Notes under the pieces: model-generated
Seen by the model: the letters and a program-made list of their open reading frames with translations, nothing else
The model's database searches: none
What the model was told of the DNA's origin: nothing
Translations under genes and position numbers: made by a program
Part shown: in pieces, positions 27,947 to 37,251 of the stretch
How positions within the stretch are numbered: the stretch's first letter is position 1
Layout: every line of letters begins with the position of its first letter
Origin: Thermohalobaculum sp964576075
GTDB taxonomy: Bacteria; Pseudomonadota; Alphaproteobacteria; Rhodobacterales; Rhodobacteraceae
Direction of reading: 5' to 3'
Assembly: GCA_964576075.1 (NCBI GenBank)
Contig: CAZNTX010000007.1
Coordinates: 10,877-74,876 of the forward strand
DNA length: 64,000 bases

Positions 27947-29071
27947 ATGAAGGCGACAGTGTTCGCCGCCGCGGTGCTTGCAGCCGCGGCTCTCGGGGCG
28001 TGGTCGGCATCGGCGCAGGTGGTCGTGGTTCCGCCGCCGATCGGAGAGATCAGCCCGATCCCGCAGGATCCCGGCACCGAGCCCGTCACCAAGGACCGCG
28101 CCCGCATCTTCGACGGGCTGATCTCGCGCACGGTCAATTCCAACGTCGCCCGCGCGCTCGGCCGCGGCGCCGGCGCGGGCGAGGAGGACACCGCCGCGCT
28201 CCCCCGCGTCCGCGGCAACGCGCTCCCCCCCGGCCGGCTGCGCGCCGGGCGCGAGGGCGAGGGCGGCCCGCTCGACGGCCGCCTCGCCGCCTGGGTCACC
28301 GGCAATGTCAGCTTCCTCGAAAGCGAGATCGACGAGGCGGAATACGACGGCACGATCTACACCCCCTTCCTCGGCGCCGATTACGTGACCGAGACCGGCT
28401 GGGTCTTCGGCCTCGCCCTCGGCTACGAGCGGGCGGATATCGACACGGACTTCAATTCCGGCCGACTCGAGAGCGACGGCTTCACGGTCACGCCCTATGT
28501 CGGCAAGGCGATCGCGGGGTTCCTGATCCTCGATGCCGGCATCGGCTATGCCCGGCTCGACTACGACCGGCTCGACCGCAGCGACGACACCCCCCGGCGC
28601 GGCAGCTTCGCGGGCGACCGGTTCTTCGTCTTCGCCAACGCCAACGCCTACGCCCCGCAGGAGTGGATGCCCGTCGAGGAGGTGCAGGCGATCGGGCGCG
28701 TCGGCTTCAGCTATTCGCACGAGACGCAGGAGGCCTTCCGCTCCGGCCCGGAAGAGTTCGCCAAGGGCGAGATCCGTCTCGGGCAGGTGAAGATCGGCGC
28801 CGAACTGCGCTATAGTCCCGAGATCTCCGGCATCTCCGCGCTCACCCTGCTCGCCCGGGCGGAGGGGCGCATCGACGCGATCCGCAGCGACGCGGCGCCC
28901 GGCAGCCCCTTCGCCACCGGCACGGACGACCGCACGGACATCCTGCTCGGCCTCGGCGCGGAGATCGCCATCACCGACCGGATCAGCGCCGACCTCTCCT
29001 ACGAACGCGCCGTGCTGCGCGAGGACCTGACCGAGCAGTCTGTCGTGTTCGGCCTGCGGATCAATTTCTGA
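27947..29071 (+). CDS. Autotransporter-type outer membrane beta-barrel protein
   Basis: 374 residues from ATG 27947 (MKATVFAAAVLAAAALG...SASAQ), a Sec signal peptide with cleavage near residue 24; GGGGGAA precedes it. From about residue 105 the sequence alternates as amphipathic beta strands (LAAWVTGNVSFLESEIDEAEYDG; WVFGLALGYERADIDTDF; FTVTPYVGKAIAGFLILDAGIGYA) and ends in SVVFGLRINF with a terminal Phe, the C-terminal signature for BAM insertion. The passenger is very short (about 80 residues), so it is closer to a free-standing autotransporter barrel or porin than a classic adhesin. It has its own promoter and lies 30 nt before the giant DUF4214 gene. Confidence 0.88.
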   Translation: MKATVFAAAVLAAAALGAWSASAQVVVVPPPIGEISPIPQDPGTEPVTKDRARIFDGLISRTVNSNVARALGRGAGAGEEDTAALPRVRGNALPPGRLRAGREGEGGPLDGRLAAWVTGNVSFLESEIDEAEYDGTIYTPFLGADYVTETGWVFGLALGYERADIDTDFNSGRLESDGFTVTPYVGKAIAGFLILDAGIGYARLDYDRLDRSDDTPRRGSFAGDRFFVFANANAYAPQEWMPVEEVQAIGRVGFSYSHETQEAFRSGPEEFAKGEIRLGQVKIGAELRYSPEISGISALTLLARAEGRIDAIRSDAAPGSPFATGTDDRTDILLGLGAEIAITDRISADLSYERAVLREDLTEQSVVFGLRINF

Positions 29072-29101
29072 GCCGTCGCACCGCGACGCACGGAGGATGC
29101 G

Positions 29102-32100
29102 ATGACGACGATCACGATCTTCGATCCGACCTACGAATTCCCCGCAGTCTCGCCGCCCTCCGAACTGGTGCTCAAGAGCCAAACCCGGGTGACGGTCTCC
29201 TACGACGCCAGTTTTCTGGAGAGCCAGACCGGCCTCGCGTTCCAGAGCGCCCTGGCCAATCCAGACAACCTCTTCGCCGGAGAAACCGAGAATTTCCGCG
29301 GCGAGGTGGAGGAGATCGTCACCACCCGCGGAGCGCCGAACGGCCCGGCGATCTTCAGCATCACAAACCCCGGCCTGTCCTTCGCGGACTATGTCTCGGG
29401 CGGGGACGCGATCCTCTTCGCCGGGCGCGACGACATCGTGCTCGCCGCCGGCCGGCTCGATCTCGAGAGCCAGATCGTCGATGCCGTCGCGGGCGGCTCT
29501 GACGCGGTGGACCGCGTTCTCGGCACCCGCTTGCCCGGCGCCGAGCTTGCCGAGGGGGACGTGGTCGCCATCGCCGCCGAGGCCGAGGATCTTCTCGCCC
29601 TCGAGGTGCCGGGCGGGGTCCGCCTCTTCCAGCGCCAGGAGCGAGAGCCCGGGCAAGCGCGAGAGCCCGGGCAAGCGGATGTGCTCCTCGACCTCGATAC
29701 GGGTGCCGATCCCGCCGCGGCCATCGAGGCGGTCGAGCTCGCGGACGGCAGCCTGATCGACCCGGCGGATCTCTTGAACCGGGGGCCGACGGCCGAGGAT
29801 GTCGATCTCGGCGAGCTCTGCGCGGGGCAGGCGAGCGACAACTTCCTCGACCGGCTGATCGCCGCCTCCCGGAGCTTCCGCATCGACGAAGGCGCGGCCA
29901 ATGGGCGGGTCTTCCCGGTGGTCTTCGAGATCGAGGACGTTTCCGGCTCCGAGCGCGTGAGCTTCCTCCCGGACGAGGGGAGCGTCGTCTACGACGCCTC
30001 GCAGGGCTTCGGGGCGCTGGCCGAAGGCGAACGGCGGACGGATCGCTTCAGCTACACCGTGTCCGACGGCGTGGAGACGACCACGGCGGAGGTGCTCGTC
30101 ACGGTGGTCGGGATCGACGACCCGCTCGTCTTTCAGGACGGCAGCGAGATCGCCGGCGCGATCGGCGAACTGCCCGAGGGCGATCCGTTGGAGGGCGTCT
30201 TCCTCCACAGGGCCGAGGGCACGATCCTGGTCTTCGACCCGGATGTCCGCGACACCTACACCGCCGAGATCCCGCTCCCCGGAGAGGACGGCGGCCCGAC
30301 CCTCGGGACGGCCTCCATCGTCGCGCAGAGCTCGACCGACACCGAGGCGGAGGGCTCGGCCACCTGGCGCTACGAGATCGCCGATGCCGCCATCGAGTCG
30401 CTCGCCGAGGGAGAGACGCTCCAGGACAGCTTCGAGGTGGTCTTCCGCAAGACCGGGGCCGATCCCGGCGACGGGGCGGAGGCCCCCGACTGCGCCGATC
30501 CGGAGGCCGGGGCCGACCCGGTTCAGACCGTCACGGTCACCCTGACCGGGGCCAACGACGCGCCGCAGTTCGACGTGACGGCACCGCCCGAGGGCGAGGC
30601 GGTCGAGCTCGCCACGATCGCCGAGGCGGCGGAGGACGACGAGCCCGACCCGGAGGCCGCGCCCGTCGTCACCGCGCTCGCGCCTCTCCCCTTCACCGAT
30701 CTCGACCGCGCCGACGATGCGCACAGGGCCCGCCTCGATCCCCGCCTCGCGCCGGACCAGCCGGCCTTCCTCGATATCCTGTCGATCGTCGAGGTGGTCA
30801 CCGATGCCGAGATGCAGGGCGGCACGGTCGGGCTCCGGACCACGGTCCGCGACGGCGATCTCGACTCGCTCTACGCCGGCGAAGAGCGGGTGCAGCGCTA
30901 CGACCTTCTGATCCGCGATCGCGCGGCGGAGGGGGAGGGCCTCACGGACGTCCTTCCGGTCGCGATCCGGCTGATCGGCGCCAACGACGCCCCCGAGGCG
31001 CAGGACGACGCGCGCCGCCTGCTCGCCGACGGCACCCTGCCCGAGGACGCGACCGCCCCCGACGGCGACCGCGCGCCGATGGGCGAGACCCCGGGCTTCG
31101 TCGACGTTCTCGCGAACGATGCCGACCCGGACATCCCCGCCGCCGACGACCCCCGCGCCGGGGAGGCCCCGGACATCCTCGTCGTCGCCGGGATCGGCAC
31201 CCCGACCGCCGATATGGGCCTGCCGGGGGGCGTGGATCTCCAGGGCCTTTTCGAGGTCGCGGAGGACGGCTCCGGCATCCTCTACGACTTCGGCGACGCC
31301 TTCGACTTCCTCGCCGAGGGCGAGACCCTGGAGATCACGGTCCCCTACACCGTCGCCGACCGTTCGGAGGCCGCCAACACGCCCGAGGAAATCGCGGACC
31401 GGCTCGAGGGCACGGCCGAGCTCGCCATCGTGGTGATCGGCGGCGCCGGCGATCCCTGCCTCGACTATGTGGGCGAGGACCGGCTCGCGATCGACGAGGA
31501 CGGCGATGCCGGGGAGGCCGAGATCGACCCCGCCCAGGGGATCCCGATCGTCCCCGCCGAGGCCGGCGACTTCGAGATCCTCGACATCCGGGTCGCCGAT
31601 ATCGCGGTCTCCGGCATGGAGGACGACACGGAGATTTCCGCAGCCGTGCTCGAGGCGGCGGCCCGCGCCTCGCTCCCCAATGGCGGCGAGGGGCCGGCCG
31701 AGGCGCTCAGCTTCGACCCCGCGGGGAATTTCGACTTCCTGATGCAGGGGGTCACCGCCACCGTCACCCTCGCCTACACCGCGCGCTCGCCGGAGGGGGA
31801 CGACTGCGAGGGCACCGTCGAGATCGCCGTCGGCGGCGTCAACGACCGCCCGGCCTTCAGCGAGCTCTCCGTTCTCGCCGGCGAGATCCCGGCCGACCCG
31901 CAGGCCGAGATCCTCGATCTCGAAGCCAGGGGCCGCCTGCGCTTCGAGGACCCCGATATCGGCGATATGCACACGGCCGACCTCGCCCCGGTCCCCGACG
32001 ACTATGTGGGCGAGTTCCGCCTCAGCGACCTCGACTCCCCCGGCGCGCGGACCCTCGGGCAAGTCGACTGGACCCTGACGCTCACCGCCGCGGACTATGC

Positions 32101-34702
32101 GGCGCTCGGCAGCGAGAGCCGGGTGCAGACCTACCGCATCTCCCTCGCCGACACCAAGGAGCCCGAGGCGGCGGACGTCGTCACCGTCGCCGTCGCGATC
32201 AACGGGGCCAATCTCTGCCCGATCGCCACGGACGACCCCTACACCGTCTTCGCCGGCAGCGAGCCGTTGCTGGTCCCCGTCCTCGCGAACGACCGCGACC
32301 CGGACGGCGACCCGCTCGAGCTCGTCTCGATCGACCCCGGCGAGGGGCTGCTCGGCGAGGCGACCCTGGTCGGCAACGAGATCCGCTACGCCACCGCCGG
32401 CGCCTTCCAGGCGCTGCCCGAGGGCGAGAGCGTGACGGAGACGATCTCCTACATCGTCACCGACGGGAACGGCTGCGAGGTCGAGGGCCGGCTCGTCATG
32501 ACCGTGCTCGGCACCGCCGCGCCGGTGGAGATCGAGATCCGCGACGTGATGGTCTTCGAGGACGAGGGCTTCGCCGAGTTCACCGTCACGCGCCGCGGCG
32601 CGACCGAGCTCGACATCCCGCTCCGCCTCGAGGCGTTCCAGGGCCCGGGCGACACCGCTTCCGACGGCGGCGACGGCCCCCGGGATTTCGTCCCCCGCAG
32701 CGAGACGATCGTCATCGAGGGCAGCGACGCGCTGCGCGAGAGCGAGACCTTCCGCGTCCCGATCGTCAACGACACGACCCCCAACGAGCCGGACGAGACC
32801 TTCACCGTGACCGCCACGGCGCTCGAAGACCTCCCCTCGGCGGGCATCTTCGAGGGCGTCGTCGCCAGCGCCACCGGCCTCATCAAGGACGACGACGACG
32901 GGCGCTTCCTCGTCACCACCCCGCTCGACATCGTCGAGCCGGATGACGGGCTGACCTCGCTCCGCGAGGCGGTCCTCGCCGCCAACGGCAGCCCGGGGGT
33001 CGACGAGATCACCTTCGACCCCGCCGTCTTCGGGGAGATCGTGACGAGCGGGCCCGGCGATGCCGTCGACTCGATCTTCCAGCCGACGACGATCGCGCTC
33101 GGCTCCGAACTCACGATCACCGAGACGGTCACGATCGACGGCGATTTCCGCGTGATCCTCGACGGCGGCGAGGCGACCCGCCTCTTCACCGTCGCCTCCG
33201 GCGCCGACCGCCTCGGCTCGATCACCTTCGCGGATCTCGACTTCCGCAACGGCGCGGCCGACGGCGCCGGCGGCGCCATCCGCGCCTTCGCCGACACCCG
33301 GATCGAGAGCGGCACCTTCGCCTTCAACACGGCAGCCGGCAGCGGCGGCGCGGTCGCGGCCTTTGGTGCTGGCACGAACCTGATCGTGTCCAATTCGGAT
33401 TTCTTCGAGAATACGGCCGGAGACGAAGGCGGCGCGATCTCTGGCGGGACAGGCACGCAGCTGTCGATCCAGGGCACGGACATCTCCGACAACGCCGCCG
33501 CCTTCGGCGGGGGCATCGGCGTTGAGGCGGCGAGCCTCGCCGTGACCGGCAGCTCCGTCTTCGGCAACACCGCGACCATCAGCGGTGGCGGGCTCAACCT
33601 AGGCTTCACCGGCGGGCCGGGCGCGAGTTTCTCGATCACCGACGCATTCATCACCGGAAACCGCGTCGTTGGGGCCATGAACAGCGAGAGCAGTGGTGGC
33701 GGAGGCCTCGACATCCGCGACAATTCCGTCGGCACCATCACCCGCGGCAGCATCTCCAACAACAGCGCCGAGGACCCGGACGGGTCGGGGGGCGGCGGGC
33801 TCCAGGTCTTCGAAGGGGCCGACGTCACCCTCGTCGATGTCCCCGTCCGCTTCAACCTGGCGGACGAGGGGGGCGGGATCGATATCGTCCCCGGCGGCGA
33901 GTTCGACCCGGTCCCGCGGGTGACGCTTCAGGGCACCACCCGGGTGGAGAGCAACACGCCCGACAACATCCCGGACGACGATCTCAACTTCGTCGACAAT
34001 CAGACCGGCGTCGGCATCCTCTCGCTCGGGCCTCTGGAGGCGCTGGCGGCGGAGGGCGCGCCGGGCTCGCAGGGCGCCATGGACGCAGCCGCCGCGGCCG
34101 GGGGCGGTGCGCCGGGCCTCGTCGTCGCGGGCTTCACCGATGCGGACGGCGTCGTCGAGGGCACCGCGGGGCTCGACCGGGTGGTCTACCCCTTCTCCCG
34201 CGCCGAGATCGTCGAGACCGTCGCGGCGGACGGCTCGGTCACCGTCGAGAGCAATGTCGGGCAGAGCGAGCGGCTCGTCGATGTGGAACGGGTCGAGCTC
34301 GAGGACGGCGTCTATCTCTACGGCCTCGGCGAGGACGGGGCTGAGGTGCACCGCCTCTACTCCGCCGCCTACGGCCGCACGCCCGACGCCGACGGCCTCG
34401 TCTTCTGGGACGGCGCGCGGGCGGAGGGGCTCTCCGCCGCAGCCCTCGCCGGGGCCTTCGCCGAAAGCGCGGAGTTCCTCGCCCGCTTCGGCGGCGCCGA
34501 GCCCGAGCCCGAGGCGCTCGTCGACGCGCTCTATCTCAACATCTACGGGCGCGCGGCGGACGCCGAGGGCGGGGCCTTCTGGCAGGCCCGGCTCGCGGAG
34601 GGGCTCACCACGCCGGAGATCCTCCTCGCCTTCGCCGAGAGCGCGGAGAACCGGGCGCTCACCTTCGAGGACACCGATGGCGGGCTCTGGGCGATCGGCT
34701 GA
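29102..34702 (+). CDS. Giant acidic cadherin/VCBS-repeat and beta-helix protein with C-terminal DUF4214
   Basis: 1866 residues, Asp/Glu-rich, without a signal peptide. Residues about 250-1140 are repeated Ig-like units of the VCBS/cadherin-like type (FSYTVSDG; GANDAPQFD near 484; GANDAPEAQDD near 626 with FVDVLANDADPD; GVNDRPAF near 912; VLANDRDPDGDP near 1060). About 1140-1260 is Calx-beta-like (VFEDEGFAEFTVTRRG). From about 1281, DGLTSLREAVLAANG opens a parallel beta-helix of the CSLREA/choice-of-anchor type. DUF4214 starts near 1750 (HRLYSAAYGRTPDADGLVFW) and ends DGGLWAIG. Such calcium-binding repeat proteins are usually secreted adhesins. Secretion by a type I system is inferred from the missing N-terminal signal. 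It precedes the caspase gene by 41 nt. Confidence 0.85.
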   Translation: MTTITIFDPTYEFPAVSPPSELVLKSQTRVTVSYDASFLESQTGLAFQSALANPDNLFAGETENFRGEVEEIVTTRGAPNGPAIFSITNPGLSFADYVSGGDAILFAGRDDIVLAAGRLDLESQIVDAVAGGSDAVDRVLGTRLPGAELAEGDVVAIAAEAEDLLALEVPGGVRLFQRQEREPGQAREPGQADVLLDLDTGADPAAAIEAVELADGSLIDPADLLNRGPTAEDVDLGELCAGQASDNFLDRLIAASRSFRIDEGAANGRVFPVVFEIEDVSGSERVSFLPDEGSVVYDASQGFGALAEGERRTDRFSYTVSDGVETTTAEVLVTVVGIDDPLVFQDGSEIAGAIGELPEGDPLEGVFLHRAEGTILVFDPDVRDTYTAEIPLPGEDGGPTLGTASIVAQSSTDTEAEGSATWRYEIADAAIESLAEGETLQDSFEVVFRKTGADPGDGAEAPDCADPEAGADPVQTVTVTLTGANDAPQFDVTAPPEGEAVELATIAEAAEDDEPDPEAAPVVTALAPLPFTDLDRADDAHRARLDPRLAPDQPAFLDILSIVEVVTDAEMQGGTVGLRTTVRDGDLDSLYAGEERVQRYDLLIRDRAAEGEGLTDVLPVAIRLIGANDAPEAQDDARRLLADGTLPEDATAPDGDRAPMGETPGFVDVLANDADPDIPAADDPRAGEAPDILVVAGIGTPTADMGLPGGVDLQGLFEVAEDGSGILYDFGDAFDFLAEGETLEITVPYTVADRSEAANTPEEIADRLEGTAELAIVVIGGAGDPCLDYVGEDRLAIDEDGDAGEAEIDPAQGIPIVPAEAGDFEILDIRVADIAVSGMEDDTEISAAVLEAAARASLPNGGEGPAEALSFDPAGNFDFLMQGVTATVTLAYTARSPEGDDCEGTVEIAVGGVNDRPAFSELSVLAGEIPADPQAEILDLEARGRLRFEDPDIGDMHTADLAPVPDDYVGEFRLSDLDSPGARTLGQVDWTLTLTAADYAALGSESRVQTYRISLADTKEPEAADVVTVAVAINGANLCPIATDDPYTVFAGSEPLLVPVLANDRDPDGDPLELVSIDPGEGLLGEATLVGNEIRYATAGAFQALPEGESVTETISYIVTDGNGCEVEGRLVMTVLGTAAPVEIEIRDVMVFEDEGFAEFTVTRRGATELDIPLRLEAFQGPGDTASDGGDGPRDFVPRSETIVIEGSDALRESETFRVPIVNDTTPNEPDETFTVTATALEDLPSAGIFEGVVASATGLIKDDDDGRFLVTTPLDIVEPDDGLTSLREAVLAANGSPGVDEITFDPAVFGEIVTSGPGDAVDSIFQPTTIALGSELTITETVTIDGDFRVILDGGEATRLFTVASGADRLGSITFADLDFRNGAADGAGGAIRAFADTRIESGTFAFNTAAGSGGAVAAFGAGTNLIVSNSDFFENTAGDEGGAISGGTGTQLSIQGTDISDNAAAFGGGIGVEAASLAVTGSSVFGNTATISGGGLNLGFTGGPGASFSITDAFITGNRVVGAMNSESSGGGGLDIRDNSVGTITRGSISNNSAEDPDGSGGGGLQVFEGADVTLVDVPVRFNLADEGGGIDIVPGGEFDPVPRVTLQGTTRVESNTPDNIPDDDLNFVDNQTGVGILSLGPLEALAAEGAPGSQGAMDAAAAAGGGAPGLVVAGFTDADGVVEGTAGLDRVVYPFSRAEIVETVAADGSVTVESNVGQSERLVDVERVELEDGVYLYGLGEDGAEVHRLYSAAYGRTPDADGLVFWDGARAEGLSAAALAGAFAESAEFLARFGGAEPEPEALVDALYLNIYGRAADAEGGAFWQARLAEGLTTPEILLAFAESAENRALTFEDTDGGLWAIG
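29643..29678 (+). repeat. 18-bp in-frame tandem duplication
   Basis: GAGAGCCCGGGCAAGCGC is followed at once by the same 18 bp with one change at the last base. It duplicates a six-residue unit (REPGQA twice) within the giant protein, near residues 181-192. Confidence 0.85.
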
Positions 34703-34743
34703 GCCTGTGGCACTCTGACGGCGAACCGGCAAGGGAGGCGGCC

Positions 34744-37119
34744 ATGGCGAGCGGGCTCATCGGCGGGGCAGGGCGGGGCCTTCTCGCCGCGCTCGCGCTC
34801 GCAGGCGGGATCGGGGCGTGGGCGCCGGAGCCGCTGGCGCAGGGGGTCGACATCCTGCGCTCCACCGGCCGCGCCGCCGAACGCGCCATCCGCAGCCAGA
34901 TCGGGCGGGCGCTGCGCCCGAGCCTCGAGGTGCGCAACGCCTATGACGACCCGCCCGTGGCGGTCTCGGCCTCGGCCGACGGCACCCATCTCGCAGTGGT
35001 GACGCCGGACGGGGGGCTGCGCGTCTTCGATCTCGTCGACGGGCGGCAGGTGCTCGACCGCCCCGCCGCGGGGGACCGTCTCTCCGGCATCGCCCTCGGC
35101 AGCGCCGGGCGGCCCGTGCTCGCGCGCACGACCCGCGGGGCGGTGCTCCTCGCCCCCTCCTGGCAGGAGGCGCCCGGGCGGCTCATGCGCCTCGCCTCGC
35201 GCGCGGAGGCCACCGCCCTCGCCCTCGGCGGCGCGCTCGGCGCGGTCGGCCATGCGGACGGCGCGGTCAGCCTGCTCGACGCGCGCAGCGGGCGCGAGAT
35301 CGCCGCCCTCCCGCCCACGGGCGAGGCGATCACCGCCATCGCCGTCGCCCCCTCGGGCCGCTTCGCGCTCGCCGGCGACGAGGACGGCGGGCTCCGCGCG
35401 ATCGACGAGCGAGGCCGGGCCATCCCGGTCTCCGGCGGGCCGGAGGACGAGATCACCGCCATCGCCCATCTCGTCGGCCCCCTCTTCGCCGCCGGCGACG
35501 AGGACGGCCGCCTCGCCCTCGTCGACGCCTCGACCGGGCAGACGCTGAAGGCCTGGGACGCGCATTCCGACGAGATCGCCGGCATCGCCGGGCTCGGCGA
35601 GCGCTTCGCGACGGCCGACGAGGACGGCACCGTCAAGATCTGGGACGGCACTGGCCGCGAGACCGCCCGCCCCGATCCCGGCTGGGACGGCGAGGTGACC
35701 GCTCTCGCCGCCGCCGGGGGCCGCCTCCTGGTGACCGGGCCGGACGAGGCGATCCACCTCCTCGATCCCGCCCGCGGCGCCCGCCTCGCGACCCTCTTCG
35801 TCACCCGCGTCGGTTGGGGCGCGGTCGGCGCCGCGGGCCGCTTCGACGGCGACGTCGCCGCCTTCCAGGACGTCGCCTGGCGGGCGGGGGAGCTGCGCCT
35901 GCCGGTCGAGAACCTCTCGGCGCGCTATTTCGAGCCTGGCCTCCTCGCCACCCATATCCGCGGCGGGCGGTTCCTCACGAGCCCGCGCGAGCGCATCGCC
36001 GAGCGGCTCTACCCGCCGCCCTACACCACGCTCGAGGTCCTCGCCGAACCCTCGGCCCCCGGCCAGCCGATCCGCCTGGAGATCACGGCGGAGGCCGGCA
36101 GCGCCTCCGAGATCGGCGAGATCCGCCTCTTCCACAACGGCAAGCGGGTGCCCCCCTCGGCCCTCGGTGCGCCGCGCAGCTCGGGCGAAGAGGTTCGCAT
36201 CACGGCGGAGGTCCCTGCCGTGCCCGGCGAGAACCGCCTGACCGCCGTCGCCCAGGGCTGGGCCGAGATCGACGGGCTGCCGGCGGAGGCGGTCGTCAGC
36301 GTCGGCGGCGGGCAGGCCGCGCGGCTGCGCGTCACCGCCGTCGGGATCGACCGCTATGCCGGGCGCGATCTGCGCCTCAACTACGCCGTCGCCGATGCCC
36401 AGGCGGTCGCCGACCAGCTCGCCCGCCGCGCCCGCGGCGCCTTCGCCGGCGTCGAGACCGAGCTCCTCCTCGACCGCGCCGCCTCGCGGGAGGGCATCCG
36501 CACCGCCCTGGCCTCCCTCGCCGCGGCCGAGGCGAGCGACGTCGCCGTCCTCTTCCTCGCCGGCCATGCCCGCTCCGTCGGCGATGCGTGGTATTTCCTC
36601 CCCCGCGAGCTCGACGATCTGCGCGACGACCGCCAGGTCGCCCGCCTCGGCCTCTCCGGCGCCGATCTCGCGGCGGCCCTGACCGCGGCGGCGGCGCAGA
36701 ACATCCTCCTCGTGATTGACGCCTGCCAGTCCGGCGCGATCCTCGGCAGCTTCGAGAGCTTCGCCCAGCGCCGCGCGCTCCAGGAGCTGAAGCGCGAGAC
36801 CGGCGTCGCCGTCATCGCCGCGACCCGCGCCGACCAGCTCGCGCCGGAATACTCCAAGCTCGGCCACGGTCTGCTGACCTACACCCTCCTCGAGGGCCTC
36901 GGCGCCCGCGGCGGCCAGGGCGCCGACCGCGCCCCCCGCGACGGGCGCGTGACCGCCGGCGAGCTCAAATCCTATGTGGAGGAGCGCGCGCCCCGCCTCG
37001 CGGCCGAGCTCGACGCGACCCTGCCCGGCGGCACCGCCCCCCGCGGCGACTTCTCCCAGCGCGTGCCCGTCACCCCCGTCGGCCTCGTCATCGGCGCCGA
37101 TTTCCCCCTCGCCCGCTGA
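34744..37119 (+). CDS. Exported WD40-repeat protein with C-terminal caspase (peptidase C14) domain
   Basis: 791 residues. The N-terminus (MASGLIGG, then a long hydrophobic stretch ending PLAQG) is a probable signal peptide. Residues about 60-360 form WD40-like propeller blades (VAVSASADGTHLAVVTPDGGLRVFDL; ITAIAVAPSGRFALAGDEDGGLRAID; FATADEDGTVKIWD). About 430-520 is beta-rich and Ig-like. The caspase/p20 fold starts near 527 (VTAVGIDRYAGRDLRLNYAV). The catalytic pair is H608 in LFLAGHARS and C661 in VIDACQSGAI, so the active site is intact. It is an orthocaspase-like protease with likely Arg/Lys or Asp specificity undetermined. A GGGAGG site precedes ATG. Close spacing to the giant protein suggests one transcript. 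The substrate is unknown. Confidence 0.9.
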   Translation: MASGLIGGAGRGLLAALALAGGIGAWAPEPLAQGVDILRSTGRAAERAIRSQIGRALRPSLEVRNAYDDPPVAVSASADGTHLAVVTPDGGLRVFDLVDGRQVLDRPAAGDRLSGIALGSAGRPVLARTTRGAVLLAPSWQEAPGRLMRLASRAEATALALGGALGAVGHADGAVSLLDARSGREIAALPPTGEAITAIAVAPSGRFALAGDEDGGLRAIDERGRAIPVSGGPEDEITAIAHLVGPLFAAGDEDGRLALVDASTGQTLKAWDAHSDEIAGIAGLGERFATADEDGTVKIWDGTGRETARPDPGWDGEVTALAAAGGRLLVTGPDEAIHLLDPARGARLATLFVTRVGWGAVGAAGRFDGDVAAFQDVAWRAGELRLPVENLSARYFEPGLLATHIRGGRFLTSPRERIAERLYPPPYTTLEVLAEPSAPGQPIRLEITAEAGSASEIGEIRLFHNGKRVPPSALGAPRSSGEEVRITAEVPAVPGENRLTAVAQGWAEIDGLPAEAVVSVGGGQAARLRVTAVGIDRYAGRDLRLNYAVADAQAVADQLARRARGAFAGVETELLLDRAASREGIRTALASLAAAEASDVAVLFLAGHARSVGDAWYFLPRELDDLRDDRQVARLGLSGADLAAALTAAAAQNILLVIDACQSGAILGSFESFAQRRALQELKRETGVAVIAATRADQLAPEYSKLGHGLLTYTLLEGLGARGGQGADRAPRDGRVTAGELKSYVEERAPRLAAELDATLPGGTAPRGDFSQRVPVTPVGLVIGADFPLAR

Positions 37120-37131
37120 GAGCCGGCGCGA

Positions 37132-37233
37132 GCCGCCCGCGGCGCGTCCGGAGGCCTGTGGGGGGCGCCGCCGCTGCCGCGCGCGCCGAGGCTTGCCCGG
37201 GTGGGCGGGGCCTCCGGACGCGCCGCGGGCGGC
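37132..37233. repeat. Intergenic palindrome, family II, copy 2
   Basis: Perfect 25-nt arms at 37132-37156 and 37209-37233 surround a 52-nt loop that begins TGTGGGGGG and ends CGGGTGGGCGG, the same loop ends as at 18043-18137 on the opposite strand. It lies between the convergent caspase and tarD genes and fills most of the 132-bp gap. Confidence 0.8.
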
Positions 37234-37251
37234 GGCCAGGGGCGCGCCCCG

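Noticed and set aside
29074..29088. Terminator between the barrel gene and the giant DUF4214 gene
   Set aside because: CGTCGC-ACC-GCGACG is only a 6-bp stem without a U-run and overlaps the leader of the next gene, so it is unlikely to stop transcription.
34744..37119. Interpretation as an abortive-infection or CRISPR-linked caspase defence gene
   Set aside because: No gasdermin, Cas, TIR or other defence gene is adjacent, and the signal-like N-terminus argues for an extracytoplasmic role.
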